A stretch of 8,075 bases of DNA from JBBDXA01 sp040902585 (lineage in GTDB: Bacteria; Planctomycetota; Phycisphaerae; Phycisphaerales; Phycisphaeraceae): assembly GCA_040902585.1 (NCBI GenBank), contig JBBDXA010000037.1, positions 1 through 8,075 on the forward strand, written 5' to 3'. Positions 1-5,957 of this stretch are shown in pieces; the stretch's first letter is position 1; every line of letters begins with the position of its first letter. The translations under genes were made by a program, and so were the position numbers. The notes below the pieces were generated by a model. That model searched no databases, had not been told where the DNA came from, and was given only the letters and a program-made list of their open reading frames with translations.

Positions 1-63
1 TTCTTTGGCGTTCTTTTCGACTTCGCCAATTTTGCTGCCCAAGTCGAAAAGAACGCCAAAGAA
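1..63. repeat. Perfect 23-bp inverted repeat at the window edge
   Basis: Bases 1-23 are the exact reverse complement of bases 41-63, separated by a 17-nt spacer (24-40). The right arm encodes QVEKNAKE-type lysine-rich linker sequence that suits this esterase family upstream of the GTP..NAMI block. The left arm encodes an atypical hydrophobic stretch. Either the gene contains a natural hairpin, or the left arm is an inverted copy produced by fold-back at a contig end. The repeat could continue to the left of the window. Confidence 0.85.
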
Positions 64-828
64 AACGCCAAGGTCGGCGGCGGCACCCCCGGCGCCATCT
101 GCAACGCCATGATCCTGCCCCTCGCCCCCTTCGCCATGCGCGGCGCCATCTGGTACCAGGGTGAATCCAACGGCGGCGAAGGCGAATCCTACTACCACAA
201 GACCCAGGCCCTCGTCAACGGCTGGCGCGAACTCTTTAACCCCGATCTCGCCTTCTACTGGGTGCAGCTTGCTGACTTCCAGCAGCCCAACGACAAACCC
301 GAAGGCGGCGACGGCTGGGCCAAACTCCGCGAAGCTCAACGCAAAGCTCTCAACATCAGGCACACCGGCATGGCGGTCATCATCGACATCGGCGAAGCCA
401 AGGACATTCACCCCAAGAACAAACAGGATGTCGGCTGGCGCCTCGCGCAGTGGGCCCTGCATCAGACCTACGACAGACTATTCCTTGTCCCCAGCGGCCC
501 GCTCTTCAAAGGCATCAAGGTCGAAGGCGACGCCATCCGCATCAGCTTCGACAACGTCGGCTCAGGTCTCATCGTCGGCAAGAAGGAAGGCCTGGAACCG
601 ACGGCGCAAGTGAAGGACGGCAAACTCGCCCGCTTCGCCGTCGCCGGTGAAGATAAGAAATGGCACTGGGCGGAGGCAACCATCGACGGCAAGACGGTCG
701 TCGTGAAATCCGCCGAAGTCGCCAAGCCCGTCGCGGTGCGCTACGCGTTCTCGATGAACCCGGCGGGCGCGAATCTCTACAACAAGGAAGGCATTCCCGC
801 CTCGCCGTTCCGGTCGGATGACTGGTAA
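1..828 (+). CDS. Sialate O-acetylesterase-type carbohydrate esterase (SASA/DUF303 family), C-terminal part
   Basis: The reading frame is open from the first base and ends at TAA 826-828, giving 275 visible residues; the N-terminus with the expected nucleophile block (GQSN type) lies outside the window. Visible residues 51-57 read WYQGESN, a hallmark of the family, and residues 135-138 read DIHP within IDIGEAKDIHPKNKQDVGWRLA, the block carrying the catalytic Asp and His in SGNH-type hydrolases. The C-terminus (NPAGANLYNKEGIPASPFRSDDW) is the usual ending of planctomycete and Bacteroidetes homologues. Known family members remove O-acetyl esters from sialic acids or plant and algal polysaccharides; the real substrate cannot be read here. 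ATG 109 is internal, because conserved sequence (GTPGAICNAMI) precedes it. The first 11 visible codons are hydrophobic (FFGVLFDFANF) and lie in a perfect inverted repeat with codons 14-21, so they may not be true coding sequence. An intrinsic terminator follows. Confidence 0.9.
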   Translation, partial: FFGVLFDFANFAAQVEKNAKENAKVGGGTPGAICNAMILPLAPFAMRGAIWYQGESNGGEGESYYHKTQALVNGWRELFNPDLAFYWVQLADFQQPNDKPEGGDGWAKLREAQRKALNIRHTGMAVIIDIGEAKDIHPKNKQDVGWRLAQWALHQTYDRLFLVPSGPLFKGIKVEGDAIRISFDNVGSGLIVGKKEGLEPTAQVKDGKLARFAVAGEDKKWHWAEATIDGKTVVVKSAEVAKPVAVRYAFSMNPAGANLYNKEGIPASPFRSDDW

Positions 829-856
829 GCCAAGAAAACAGTGACACATAAATGAC

Positions 857-889
857 AAAGGTCTCACCCGCGCGGGTGAGGCCTTTTTT
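857..889 (+). terminator. Rho-independent terminator of the esterase gene
   Basis: Bases 857-870 pair with 873-886 in a 14-bp stem with one G-U wobble (862 with 881). The turn is a minimal CGCG, and a run of six T (884-889) follows directly. It starts 28 nt after the esterase stop codon. This is a textbook intrinsic terminator on the plus strand. On the minus strand there is no T-run after the stem, so it appears unidirectional. Confidence 0.92.
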
Positions 890-906
890 GATTGAATGAG
901 TGATCC

Positions 907-1097
907 AGCCCGTAGGGCGTTTGATGGTAGCCACGGGCGCGAGCCCGTGGTCTTGGACGGCACGGAACGCGAGCCCGCAGGGCGATTGACTTCTCTGACT
1001 TCTCTGACATCGGCAATCGCCCTTAGGGCTCCAAATCAGGCTTAACCGCCGTTCCACGGGCTTGCGCCCGGGGCTACCTTCATGCGCCCTGCGGGCT
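907..1097. repeat. Nested palindromic repeat cluster, no gene
   Basis: This intergenic stretch consists of three inverted-repeat pairs, one inside the other. The outer pair is 907-919 with 1085-1097 (AGCCCGYAGGGCG type). The middle pair is 926-950 with 1054-1078, 25 nt each with about two mismatches, and each arm is itself a hairpin (CCACGGGC...GCCCGTGG type). The inner pair is 972-988 with 1014-1030, 15 of 17 identical. The loop at the centre holds a 9-bp tandem repeat. Repeats of this kind, with a GCCC..GGGC core, are frequent between planctomycete genes, but membership of a named family is inference. It lies between the convergent esterase and peroxiredoxin genes. No coding potential is seen in 829-1114. 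Confidence 0.75.
988..1008. repeat. Short tandem repeat, GACTTCTCT twice plus GAC
   Basis: The unit GACTTCTCT occurs at 988-996 and again at 997-1005, followed by GAC. It sits in the unpaired loop of the innermost palindrome of the 907-1097 cluster. Confidence 0.8.
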
Positions 1098-1114
1098 TAC
1101 CCATCGGTCGTGTT

Positions 1115-1783
1115 TTACTTCTTCGCCGCGCGCTCCGCCGCCGCCAGCAGTTCGTTCATGGATAATCGCTTCTGGTAATTCGGATCCCAGTGTGCGAACT
1201 GAATCACTCCATCCTGATCGATGACGTACACCGCGGGCACCGGCAGCAGGTGATGATCCATGCCTGAGTTACGCTCCAGGTCGATGCCGTAGCCTTTGTA
1301 CTTCATCAGCGTCTCGTCATCGACCTTGAACGCCAGTCCGAACGACTTGGCCAGCGACATGTCGCTGTCGGAAAGGAGCTGATAGGCGTAGCCATGCTCC
1401 TTCGACGCGGCCCGCAGGATCGAAGGTTTGTCGGGACTCACCGCCAGCACCTGGAAGCCCATCGCGATGAGCTTCGCCTCGGCTTCGATCAGCCCTTTGA
1501 GATGCTCCGTGCAGTAAGGGCACCACGCGCCGCGATAGAAGATGAGCACGGTGGGCTTGGCCGCGTAAAGGCTGGCGACGCTCACGCTTTCGCCTAGGGG
1601 CTTGCGCAGGATGCCCGTCGCGGCCGGCTCGCCGACCTTCAGCGGGCGCACTTCTTCCGCGCTGGCGGCGATGCCGGCCTGTGAAGGCAGGTCGGCCGCT
1701 CGCTTGCGAAGATCGTTCGATGAACCCTGGCAGCCGGCGATGGCGAAGAGGAGGACGGGAAGGATTGATGTTCTCTTGAGCAT
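1115..1783 (-). CDS. Peroxiredoxin-like (AhpC/TSA) lipoprotein
   Basis: This 222-residue protein starts with a lipoprotein signal: MLKR, a hydrophobic segment (residues 7-16) and a lipobox ending IAGC with Cys18 as the lipidation site, so it should be membrane-anchored outside the cytoplasm. The thioredoxin fold follows from about residue 46. FYRGAWCPYC (82-91) supplies the CxxC pair Cys88/Cys91, and VPAVYVID (182-189) supplies the cis-proline Pro183. The RGAWCPYC signature is typical of the peroxiredoxin-like AhpC-TSA_2 group, which reduces peroxides or acts as a disulfide reductase; which one applies here cannot be told. ATG 1783 is preceded by AAGGA about seven bases upstream, supporting the start. 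It reads toward the esterase terminator, and the preceding oxidoreductase gene is in the same direction 138 nt away. Confidence 0.9.
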   Translation of the reverse strand: MLKRTSILPVLLFAIAGCQGSSNDLRKRAADLPSQAGIAASAEEVRPLKVGEPAATGILRKPLGESVSVASLYAAKPTVLIFYRGAWCPYCTEHLKGLIEAEAKLIAMGFQVLAVSPDKPSILRAASKEHGYAYQLLSDSDMSLAKSFGLAFKVDDETLMKYKGYGIDLERNSGMDHHLLPVPAVYVIDQDGVIQFAHWDPNYQKRLSMNELLAAAERAAKK

Positions 1784-1900
1784 GAGAATTCCTTTGCAAT
1801 CGGGCGGGAGGGTGTTTCAAAGGACAACCATTCAGTGCAATAGAATAGGCTTGAACGGACGGGGAATTCTGCGCGCAGTCCGCTTGGCCATGCCACTGGA

Positions 1901-1919
1901 CCGCGACCACCGGTCGCGG
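1901..1919 (-). other. GC-rich hairpin just after the oxidoreductase gene
   Basis: Bases 1901-1908 (CCGCGACC) pair perfectly with 1912-1919 across a 3-nt loop, beginning three bases beyond the TAA of the minus-strand oxidoreductase gene. No T-run follows on the minus strand, so it is not a classical terminator. It may stabilise the 3' end of the message or pause transcription. The rest of 1784-1921 shows no gene and no convincing promoter. Confidence 0.5.
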
Positions 1920-1921
1920 CT

Positions 1922-3220
1922 TTATGCCCACTGGCGCGATTCGCGCGAACGCAGCACGTTGGCGGCATCATTATCCTTGAACGCTTCGGTCTTCGGATCC
2001 CACGTCAGCTTGCGGCCAAGCTCCATCGCGATGTTCGCCAGATGCATCGTCGTGCTCAGTCGATGAATATCCTCCGGCGGATAAGTCGTCGCCTTGCGCG
2101 ACTTAACACAGTCCAGAAAATTGCGATGCTCCAGGGGCGGGCGAGCCCACAATCGATCCTTATCCGAAGGCCATTGCATCTTGAGAATCTCGGGCGAGCT
2201 CGCTTCGAGTCTGGTGCGCCAGCCTTGGTTGCCGACCCAGCCGGCGGACCCTTCGAAGCGGATCGCGACCTTGCCGCTGCGCACGCGCAGGGTCACGCCG
2301 TTGGCGAAGCGGTAGCTGATGTCATAGTTGCTCGGCACCGAGTTCATTGCATTGGCGGGCACCTCGCCTTTGCCCGACACTTCCACAGGCCCGGTGTGCT
2401 GGGCGAAGTTGGCGACGAGAGCGGTGTCGAGCAGGTGCGCGCCCCAGTCGGTGAGCTTGCCGCCGGAGTAATCGCGGATGTTGCGCCACGCCTGCGGCTC
2501 GGTGCGGCGCGGTGAATAAGGCGCAAACGGCGCGGGGCCGAGCCAGAGGTTCCAATTGAGGTCAGCAGGCACAGGCGCGGGTTCTTCCTTTTTGTAGAGC
2601 GTGCCTTCGGGCAGGTAGACATCGATGGACTGGAGCGTGCCGATGCCGCCGTTGCGGACGATCTGGGCCATGCGGTGATATTCATCGGTCGCGCGGTCTT
2701 CCAGGCCGGCCTGATAGACGACATCGTGCTGCTTCATCACGTTCACCAGCTCGCGCCCCTCGGCGATCGTGAGCGTCGGCTTCTCGCAGAACACATCCTT
2801 GCCCGCCCGCGCCGCAGCCAGCGAGAGCGGCACATGCCAGTGATCCGGCGTCGAAATCACCACCGCATCAATATCCTTCCGCGCGAGCACCTCACGAAAA
2901 TCAGAGTACGTCTTGCAGTCCTCCGACTTGTCGCGCGACTTCACATACCGCTGCGCCTTCTCCGCCCGGCTGGCGTAGACATCGCACACCGCGAGCACTT
3001 TCGCATCGGGTTGTTGGAGCGTTTGATTGAGGTTGTGCCCCAGGCCGTGCAGGCCGACGCCGATGAAGCCGAGGGTGATTTGTTTAGAGGGCGCGTTTTC
3101 GCCGAAAAGTCGCGAGGGGAGATAGAGCGGGAAGGCGAGGGCGGCCGAGCCCGCGGCGAGCGAGCCGAGGGCGGCGCGGCGGGTGAGGGCTCGGGTGGGT
3201 TTTGTGGCTTTCTTTTTCAT
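1922..3220 (-). CDS. Gfo/Idh/MocA family oxidoreductase with Tat signal peptide
   Basis: This 432-residue protein is an NAD(P)-dependent dehydrogenase of the inositol/glucose-fructose oxidoreductase type. A twin-arginine signal (LTRRAALGS, Arg14-Arg15, then a hydrophobic stretch to about residue 34) predicts export of the folded protein with its cofactor. The Rossmann motif GVGLHG is at 54-59, STPDHWH at 123-129 and the family signature EKP at 146-148, with Lys147 the usual catalytic lysine. The C-terminal half (DWGAHLLD, HRNFLDCVKSRK) matches secreted planctomycete members. The frame is open back to a TTG at 3265, with ATG codons at 3235, 3232 and 3220. I chose 3220 because it gives a typical short basic Tat n-region (MKKKATKP). 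No clear Shine-Dalgarno precedes any candidate. The substrate is unknown; sugar oxidation is the common family role. A MITE-like element lies upstream. Confidence 0.9.
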   Translation of the reverse strand: MKKKATKPTRALTRRAALGSLAAGSAALAFPLYLPSRLFGENAPSKQITLGFIGVGLHGLGHNLNQTLQQPDAKVLAVCDVYASRAEKAQRYVKSRDKSEDCKTYSDFREVLARKDIDAVVISTPDHWHVPLSLAAARAGKDVFCEKPTLTIAEGRELVNVMKQHDVVYQAGLEDRATDEYHRMAQIVRNGGIGTLQSIDVYLPEGTLYKKEEPAPVPADLNWNLWLGPAPFAPYSPRRTEPQAWRNIRDYSGGKLTDWGAHLLDTALVANFAQHTGPVEVSGKGEVPANAMNSVPSNYDISYRFANGVTLRVRSGKVAIRFEGSAGWVGNQGWRTRLEASSPEILKMQWPSDKDRLWARPPLEHRNFLDCVKSRKATTYPPEDIHRLSTTMHLANIAMELGRKLTWDPKTEAFKDNDAANVLRSRESRQWA

Positions 3221-3273
3221 GGTGAGAACCATCATATCGCACAGGGTTTCATCGCCTGAAATCAACGTGTCGT

Positions 3274-3386
3274 TGTAGACATTATTTATCGACCTGTCCC
3301 TTTTGTTATGGCTCTGCGGTTGAGCAAACCAACTACACCGTCATCCACGCGAGAGAAGCGCGGCAGGTCGATACATAATGTCTACA
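3274..3386. mobile_element. MITE-like element, 113 bp, with 25-nt terminal inverted repeats
   Basis: The element begins TGTAGACATTAT and ends ATAATGTCTACA. Bases 3273-3298 match the reverse complement of 3362-3387 at 24 of 26 positions, differing near base 3286 and at 3297. The TGT...ACA termini are those of several DDE transposase families such as IS481 and Tn7-like elements. The 63-nt interior has no credible open reading frame, so this would be a non-autonomous derivative or a collapsed remnant mobilised in trans. No target-site duplication is apparent in the flanks. The left arm is AT-rich (TAAATAAT on the minus strand) and points toward the oxidoreductase gene, so it may contribute to that promoter; this last point is speculation. 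Confidence 0.65.
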
Positions 3387-3493
3387 AGGGGCAGCCCGAC
3401 CTACTTGCTGGGTTTGTGAGGCGAAAAGAGTTGAAGCTCCGAAAAGGGCGTCAAAGGCGTGGTCCCGCGTCGCGCGCCGTTCGTCGTTGTGTC

Positions 3494-3546
3494 GGCCTTT
3501 CAGGCCTCAACACTCACACACCACGCCAACTCAGGGCGTTGCCCTG
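3494..3546. repeat. Pair of short GC hairpins (REP-like)
   Basis: GGCCT (3494-3498) pairs with AGGCC (3502-3506) around a 3-nt loop, and CAGGGC (3532-3537) pairs with GCCCTG (3541-3546) around GTT. The phrase CAGGGCGTTGCCCTGGGCTG resembles short intergenic palindromes that recur in planctomycete genomes, an impression from memory rather than a search. They lie downstream of the minus-strand zinc-ribbon gene but have no T-run, so I do not call them terminators. Confidence 0.5.
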
Positions 3547-3599
3547 GGCTGTAATGCCTTGCCCGGTTGGGATACCGGAGCGAACACTCGAGACAACAC

Positions 3600-3652
3600 T
3601 CACGCCAACACCGGCTTAATCACCTCACCCGCGACATCCGTCAGTTGGAACC
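3600..3652 (-). pseudogene. Orphan 3' tail of a DUF1501 gene
   Basis: This stretch matches 4178-4230, the last codons of the complete DUF1501 gene, at 49 of 53 positions. Read on the minus strand it encodes RFQLTDVAGEVIKPVLA and a stop, against RFRLTDVAGEVIKPVLA and a stop in the intact gene. Of the three differing codons two are synonymous and one changes Arg to Gln, which suggests drift from a functional paralogue. No other DUF1501 sequence adjoins it: upstream is the zinc-ribbon gene in another frame, whose last codons and TGA overlap this tail. It is a remnant left by duplication followed by deletion or replacement of the gene body. Confidence 0.8.
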
Positions 3653-4132
3653 TTTGTCGGTCGTCCTCCTCCGCAGAAACTTCCGCTTCTCCCACGCGAT
3701 ATCCGTGCCGCACTCGGGGCATGCGGGCTGGTCGGCGCTGCCGCGCAGGTCATAGCCGCAGCGCGGGCAGAGCGTGTCTTTCACGGTCGGCTTGACCACG
3801 CGGAATCGTCTGCGCGAGAAATACGTCGTCGCGATGCAAAGGGGGAAAGGCAGGATCCAGTAGACGATCAACAGCCGCCATTGGTCCCAATCGCCACGCT
3901 CCCACAACCTGCCGCGCAGCAATACATCTTCGAAGCGCGTCCAGTCGTCGGAGGTGCTGTGGGAGTCCGCCCAGAGAATGTATTGCACGCTGGCGGCAGC
4001 GATGAACGCGGCGATCACCGTCAGCGCCGGCCAGCGAATGCGCGGGGCGAGGCACCACGACATGAGAAAGCAGACAGAGTAAAAGGCGATCTCAGGTGCC
4101 GGCGAACTGTCGAAGACTCTGGAGGCCCACAT
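3641..4132 (-). CDS. Small membrane protein with C-terminal zinc ribbon
   Basis: This is a 163-residue protein with three likely membrane segments at about residues 14-30, 35-54 and 87-105. A basic stretch (SRRRFR, 106-111) follows, then a zinc ribbon with Cys122, Cys125, Cys138 and Cys141 in CPRCGYDLRG...CPECG. This ribbon is very common at the ends of small planctomycete membrane proteins; it presumably binds zinc in the cytoplasm, but no function is established and I assign none. ATG 4132 is the first in-frame start after an in-frame TGA, with no visible Shine-Dalgarno. It lies 45 nt after the DUF1501 stop in the same direction and may be the last gene of that operon. Its terminal residues (GSN) and TGA use the DUF1501-tail remnant in a different frame, so its original C-terminus may have been changed at that junction. 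Confidence 0.72.
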   Translation of the reverse strand: MWASRVFDSSPAPEIAFYSVCFLMSWCLAPRIRWPALTVIAAFIAAASVQYILWADSHSTSDDWTRFEDVLLRGRLWERGDWDQWRLLIVYWILPFPLCIATTYFSRRRFRVVKPTVKDTLCPRCGYDLRGSADQPACPECGTDIAWEKRKFLRRRTTDKGSN

Positions 4133-4177
4133 GGGTAGTCATCCGGCCCGAAAGGACGCGCGAACCGGCTTCGCCAA

Positions 4178-5653
4178 TCACGCCAACACCGGCTTAATCA
4201 CCTCACCCGCCACATCCGTCAACCGGAACCGTCTGCCGTTGTAGACATACGTCAGCTTCTTATGATCCAGCCCCAATAAATGCAGGATCGTCGCGTGTAA
4301 ATCGTTGACGGTCACCTTATCGACCGCGGCCTTGTGGCCGATCTCGTCGGTCTCGCCGTAGCTCACGCCGCCCTTGGTGCCGCCGCCGGCGAGCCAGTGG
4401 GTGAAGGCGTGGGGGTTGTGATCGCGGCCGGGCTTCGCCGCTTTCTGTGCGATGGGCAACCGGCCGAACTCGCCGCCCCAGATGACGAGCGTCGAGTCGA
4501 GCAGGCCGCGCTGGGCGAGGTCTTCCAGCAGCGCGGCAATGGGTTGATCCGTTTCCTTCGCGAAGCCGCCGTGGTTGCCGGCGATGTCGTTGTGCCCGTC
4601 CCACGAAAGCTGGTTGTCCATCCCGCCGGAGTAAATCTGCACGAAGCGCACGCCGCGCTCGACCATGCGGCGGGCGGTGAGGCACTGGCGGGCGAAGTGA
4701 GCGCATTCGGGGCGCTCCAGGCCGTAAAGCTCCTTGATATTCGCCGGTTCGCTGTCCACATCGAGCGCCTCGGGCGCGGCAGTCTGCATGCGATAGGCGA
4801 GTTCAAAACTTTCGATGCGGGCCGCCAGATCGTTCTCCGCTTCGTTCTGCGCGAAGTGCCTTGCGTTGAGTTTCTTCAGGAGATCGAGTTGAGCGCGCTG
4901 TTGATCGTCATTCAAAATCGCCGGCCGCGTGAGGTTGTCGATCGGCTCGCCCTTGGGCCGGAGGTACGTGCCCTGAAACACGCTGGGCAAAAAGCCCGCG
5001 CCCCAGTTGGCGGCATGACCCTTAGGAAGGCCGCGACCTTTGGGATCACTCATCACCACGAACGCGGGCAGGTTGGTGGACTCGCAGCCCAGGCCGTAGG
5101 TCACCCACGAGCCTACGCACGGATAGCCCATGCGCGGCAGGCCGGACTGGATCATGAACAGCGCGGGGCTGTGGTTGTTGCTTTCGGTGTGGAGCGAATG
5201 GATGAACGCCATCTTGTCCACGTGTTTGGAGATATTGGGAAAGAGCGAAGAAACATGCTTGCCGCACTGGCCGTGCTGGGTGAACTCGAAGGGAGACTTC
5301 ATGAGCCCGCCGACGGCGTTGGCGAAGAAGCCGGTGTTCTTGTCGAAGCCGGGGATGTCCTGCCCGTCGCGTTTGGCGAGCTCGGGCTTGTAGTCGAAGG
5401 TATCGACGTGCGAAGGCCCGCCGTTGATGAAGAGCCAGATGACGGCCTTGGCCTTGCCGCTAAAGTGCGGCTTGCGCGCGGCGAGGGGGTTGGCGTCGAT
5501 CTGCGGTCCCCCGGCACCGGACGCGGCCTGGGCGCTGGTTTCGAGCAGACCTTTGTCATGCAGCAGCGACGCGAGGCCGAGCATGCCCAGCCCGCCGCCG
5601 GCGCGGGCGAGGAGTTGGCGGCGGGAGGGGGTGTTCGAGTTTAATGGATTCAT
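4178..5653 (-). CDS. DUF1501 family protein (alkaline-phosphatase/sulfatase-like fold) with Tat signal
   Basis: This 491-residue protein is full length for the family. It opens with a Tat signal (SRRQLLARAGGG, Arg11-Arg12, hydrophobic to about residue 31). Family hallmarks follow: WLFINGGPSHVDTFDYKPEL (73-92), the SLHTESNNHSPALFMIQSG block, YSGGMDNQLSWDGHNDI, LVIWGGEFGR and GRDHNPHAFTHWLAGGG. The family is distantly related to alkaline phosphatases and sulfatases, and the Asp, Glu and His residues in these blocks are the likely metal ligands; the reaction is not known. In planctomycetes it is usually encoded beside a DUF1553 cytochrome-type protein. Here a toxin-antitoxin cassette separates the two. 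ATG 5653 has AGGA in the 19-nt gap after the previous stop, so the message is probably shared. Its last 53 bases are duplicated at 3600-3652. Confidence 0.93.
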   Translation of the reverse strand: MNPLNSNTPSRRQLLARAGGGLGMLGLASLLHDKGLLETSAQAASGAGGPQIDANPLAARKPHFSGKAKAVIWLFINGGPSHVDTFDYKPELAKRDGQDIPGFDKNTGFFANAVGGLMKSPFEFTQHGQCGKHVSSLFPNISKHVDKMAFIHSLHTESNNHSPALFMIQSGLPRMGYPCVGSWVTYGLGCESTNLPAFVVMSDPKGRGLPKGHAANWGAGFLPSVFQGTYLRPKGEPIDNLTRPAILNDDQQRAQLDLLKKLNARHFAQNEAENDLAARIESFELAYRMQTAAPEALDVDSEPANIKELYGLERPECAHFARQCLTARRMVERGVRFVQIYSGGMDNQLSWDGHNDIAGNHGGFAKETDQPIAALLEDLAQRGLLDSTLVIWGGEFGRLPIAQKAAKPGRDHNPHAFTHWLAGGGTKGGVSYGETDEIGHKAAVDKVTVNDLHATILHLLGLDHKKLTYVYNGRRFRLTDVAGEVIKPVLA

Positions 5654-5672
5654 AGTCGTTCACTTCCTGATA

Positions 5673-5945
5673 TCACAAAATGATTCCAATTTCAGGATAG
5701 CACTCGCCAGCCTGCACGACGAGTACCTCGGGATCACCGCTTTCCGTTGCCAGAAGCTTGGCTTCCAACTCGTCAAACGATTCGGCATCCGACACCATCT
5801 CGCCCTGATCGATTGCAACAAACCAACCCGGTGGGTACTTGCGGTCGATTAACTCGCGTAGCCGGTAGTACGTGATCTCGTTGGGGGTGGGTCGATGCGC
5901 TGCATGCATGATTGGGGGTTGAACGTCCACGCAGTCGTAAATCAC
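5673..5945 (-). CDS. Small DUF5678-like protein, third gene of the toxin-antitoxin cassette
   Basis: This 90-residue soluble protein has a core (LRELIDRKYPPGWFVAIDQGEMVSDAESFDELEAKLLATE) that resembles the DUF5678 pattern: a helix, a KYPG-WVAI strand, a G-x-V turn and an acidic helix. The family match is a recollection, not a search, and no function is known. I use the GTG start at 5945 because GGAG sits six bases before it. An ATG at 5909 (MHAAHRPTPNE) has no Shine-Dalgarno and would give 78 residues. The start is 12 nt after the toxin stop, and the gene ends 19 nt before DUF1501, so co-translation with the toxin is likely. It could be a regulator or accessory of the toxin pair, or an unrelated passenger. 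Confidence 0.75.
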   Translation of the reverse strand: MIYDCVDVQPPIMHAAHRPTPNEITYYRLRELIDRKYPPGWFVAIDQGEMVSDAESFDELEAKLLATESGDPEVLVVQAGECYPEIGIIL

Positions 5946-5951
5946 TTCGTA

Positions 5952-5955
5952 CTCC
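5952..5955 (-). promoter_or_regulatory. Shine-Dalgarno GGAG deciding the GTG start at 5945
   Basis: On the minus strand the toxin stop TGA (5960-5958) is followed by TC, GGAG, TACGAA and then GTG. The six-base spacing is ideal. It favours the upstream GTG over the internal ATG at 5909, which lacks such a site. Confidence 0.65.
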
Positions 5956-5957
5956 GA

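Larger units (their letters stand above)
3221..3640. other. Repeat-rich intergenic region, no gene supported
   Basis: These 420 bases lie between the oxidoreductase and the zinc-ribbon gene. They contain the MITE-like element (3274-3386), a featureless stretch (3388-3490), two small GC hairpins (3494-3546), the direct repeat CAACACTCAC at 3508-3517 and 3594-3603, and the orphan DUF1501 tail (from 3600). Plus-strand open frames exist from 3308 and 3487, but their arginine- and proline-rich translations resemble no protein and run through the repeats. Confidence 0.7.

Noticed and set aside
907..1097. CRISPR array
   Set aside because: The repeats are inverted and nested, not regularly spaced direct repeats, and there are no spacers.
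1784..1900. Sigma-70 promoter for the peroxiredoxin-like gene
   Set aside because: TTGCAC-like and TATTCT-like words occur on the minus strand, but not with acceptable spacing or a matching partner.
2675..3259. Plus-strand open frame of 194 codons opposite the oxidoreductase
   Set aside because: It is arginine-rich shadow sequence over a gene with GxGxxG and EKP motifs; no ribosome site or family resemblance.
3494..3546. Terminator for the zinc-ribbon gene
   Set aside because: The hairpins are short and neither is followed by a T-run on the minus strand.
3308..3619. Plus-strand open frame of 103 codons in the intergenic region
   Set aside because: It begins inside the MITE-like element and runs through palindromes and the DUF1501 remnant; the composition is not protein-like.
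4334..5644. Long plus-strand open frame of 436 codons opposite DUF1501
   Set aside because: It is antisense to a clearly conserved gene. Its translation is a low-complexity shadow produced by high GC codon bias, with no recognisable motif.
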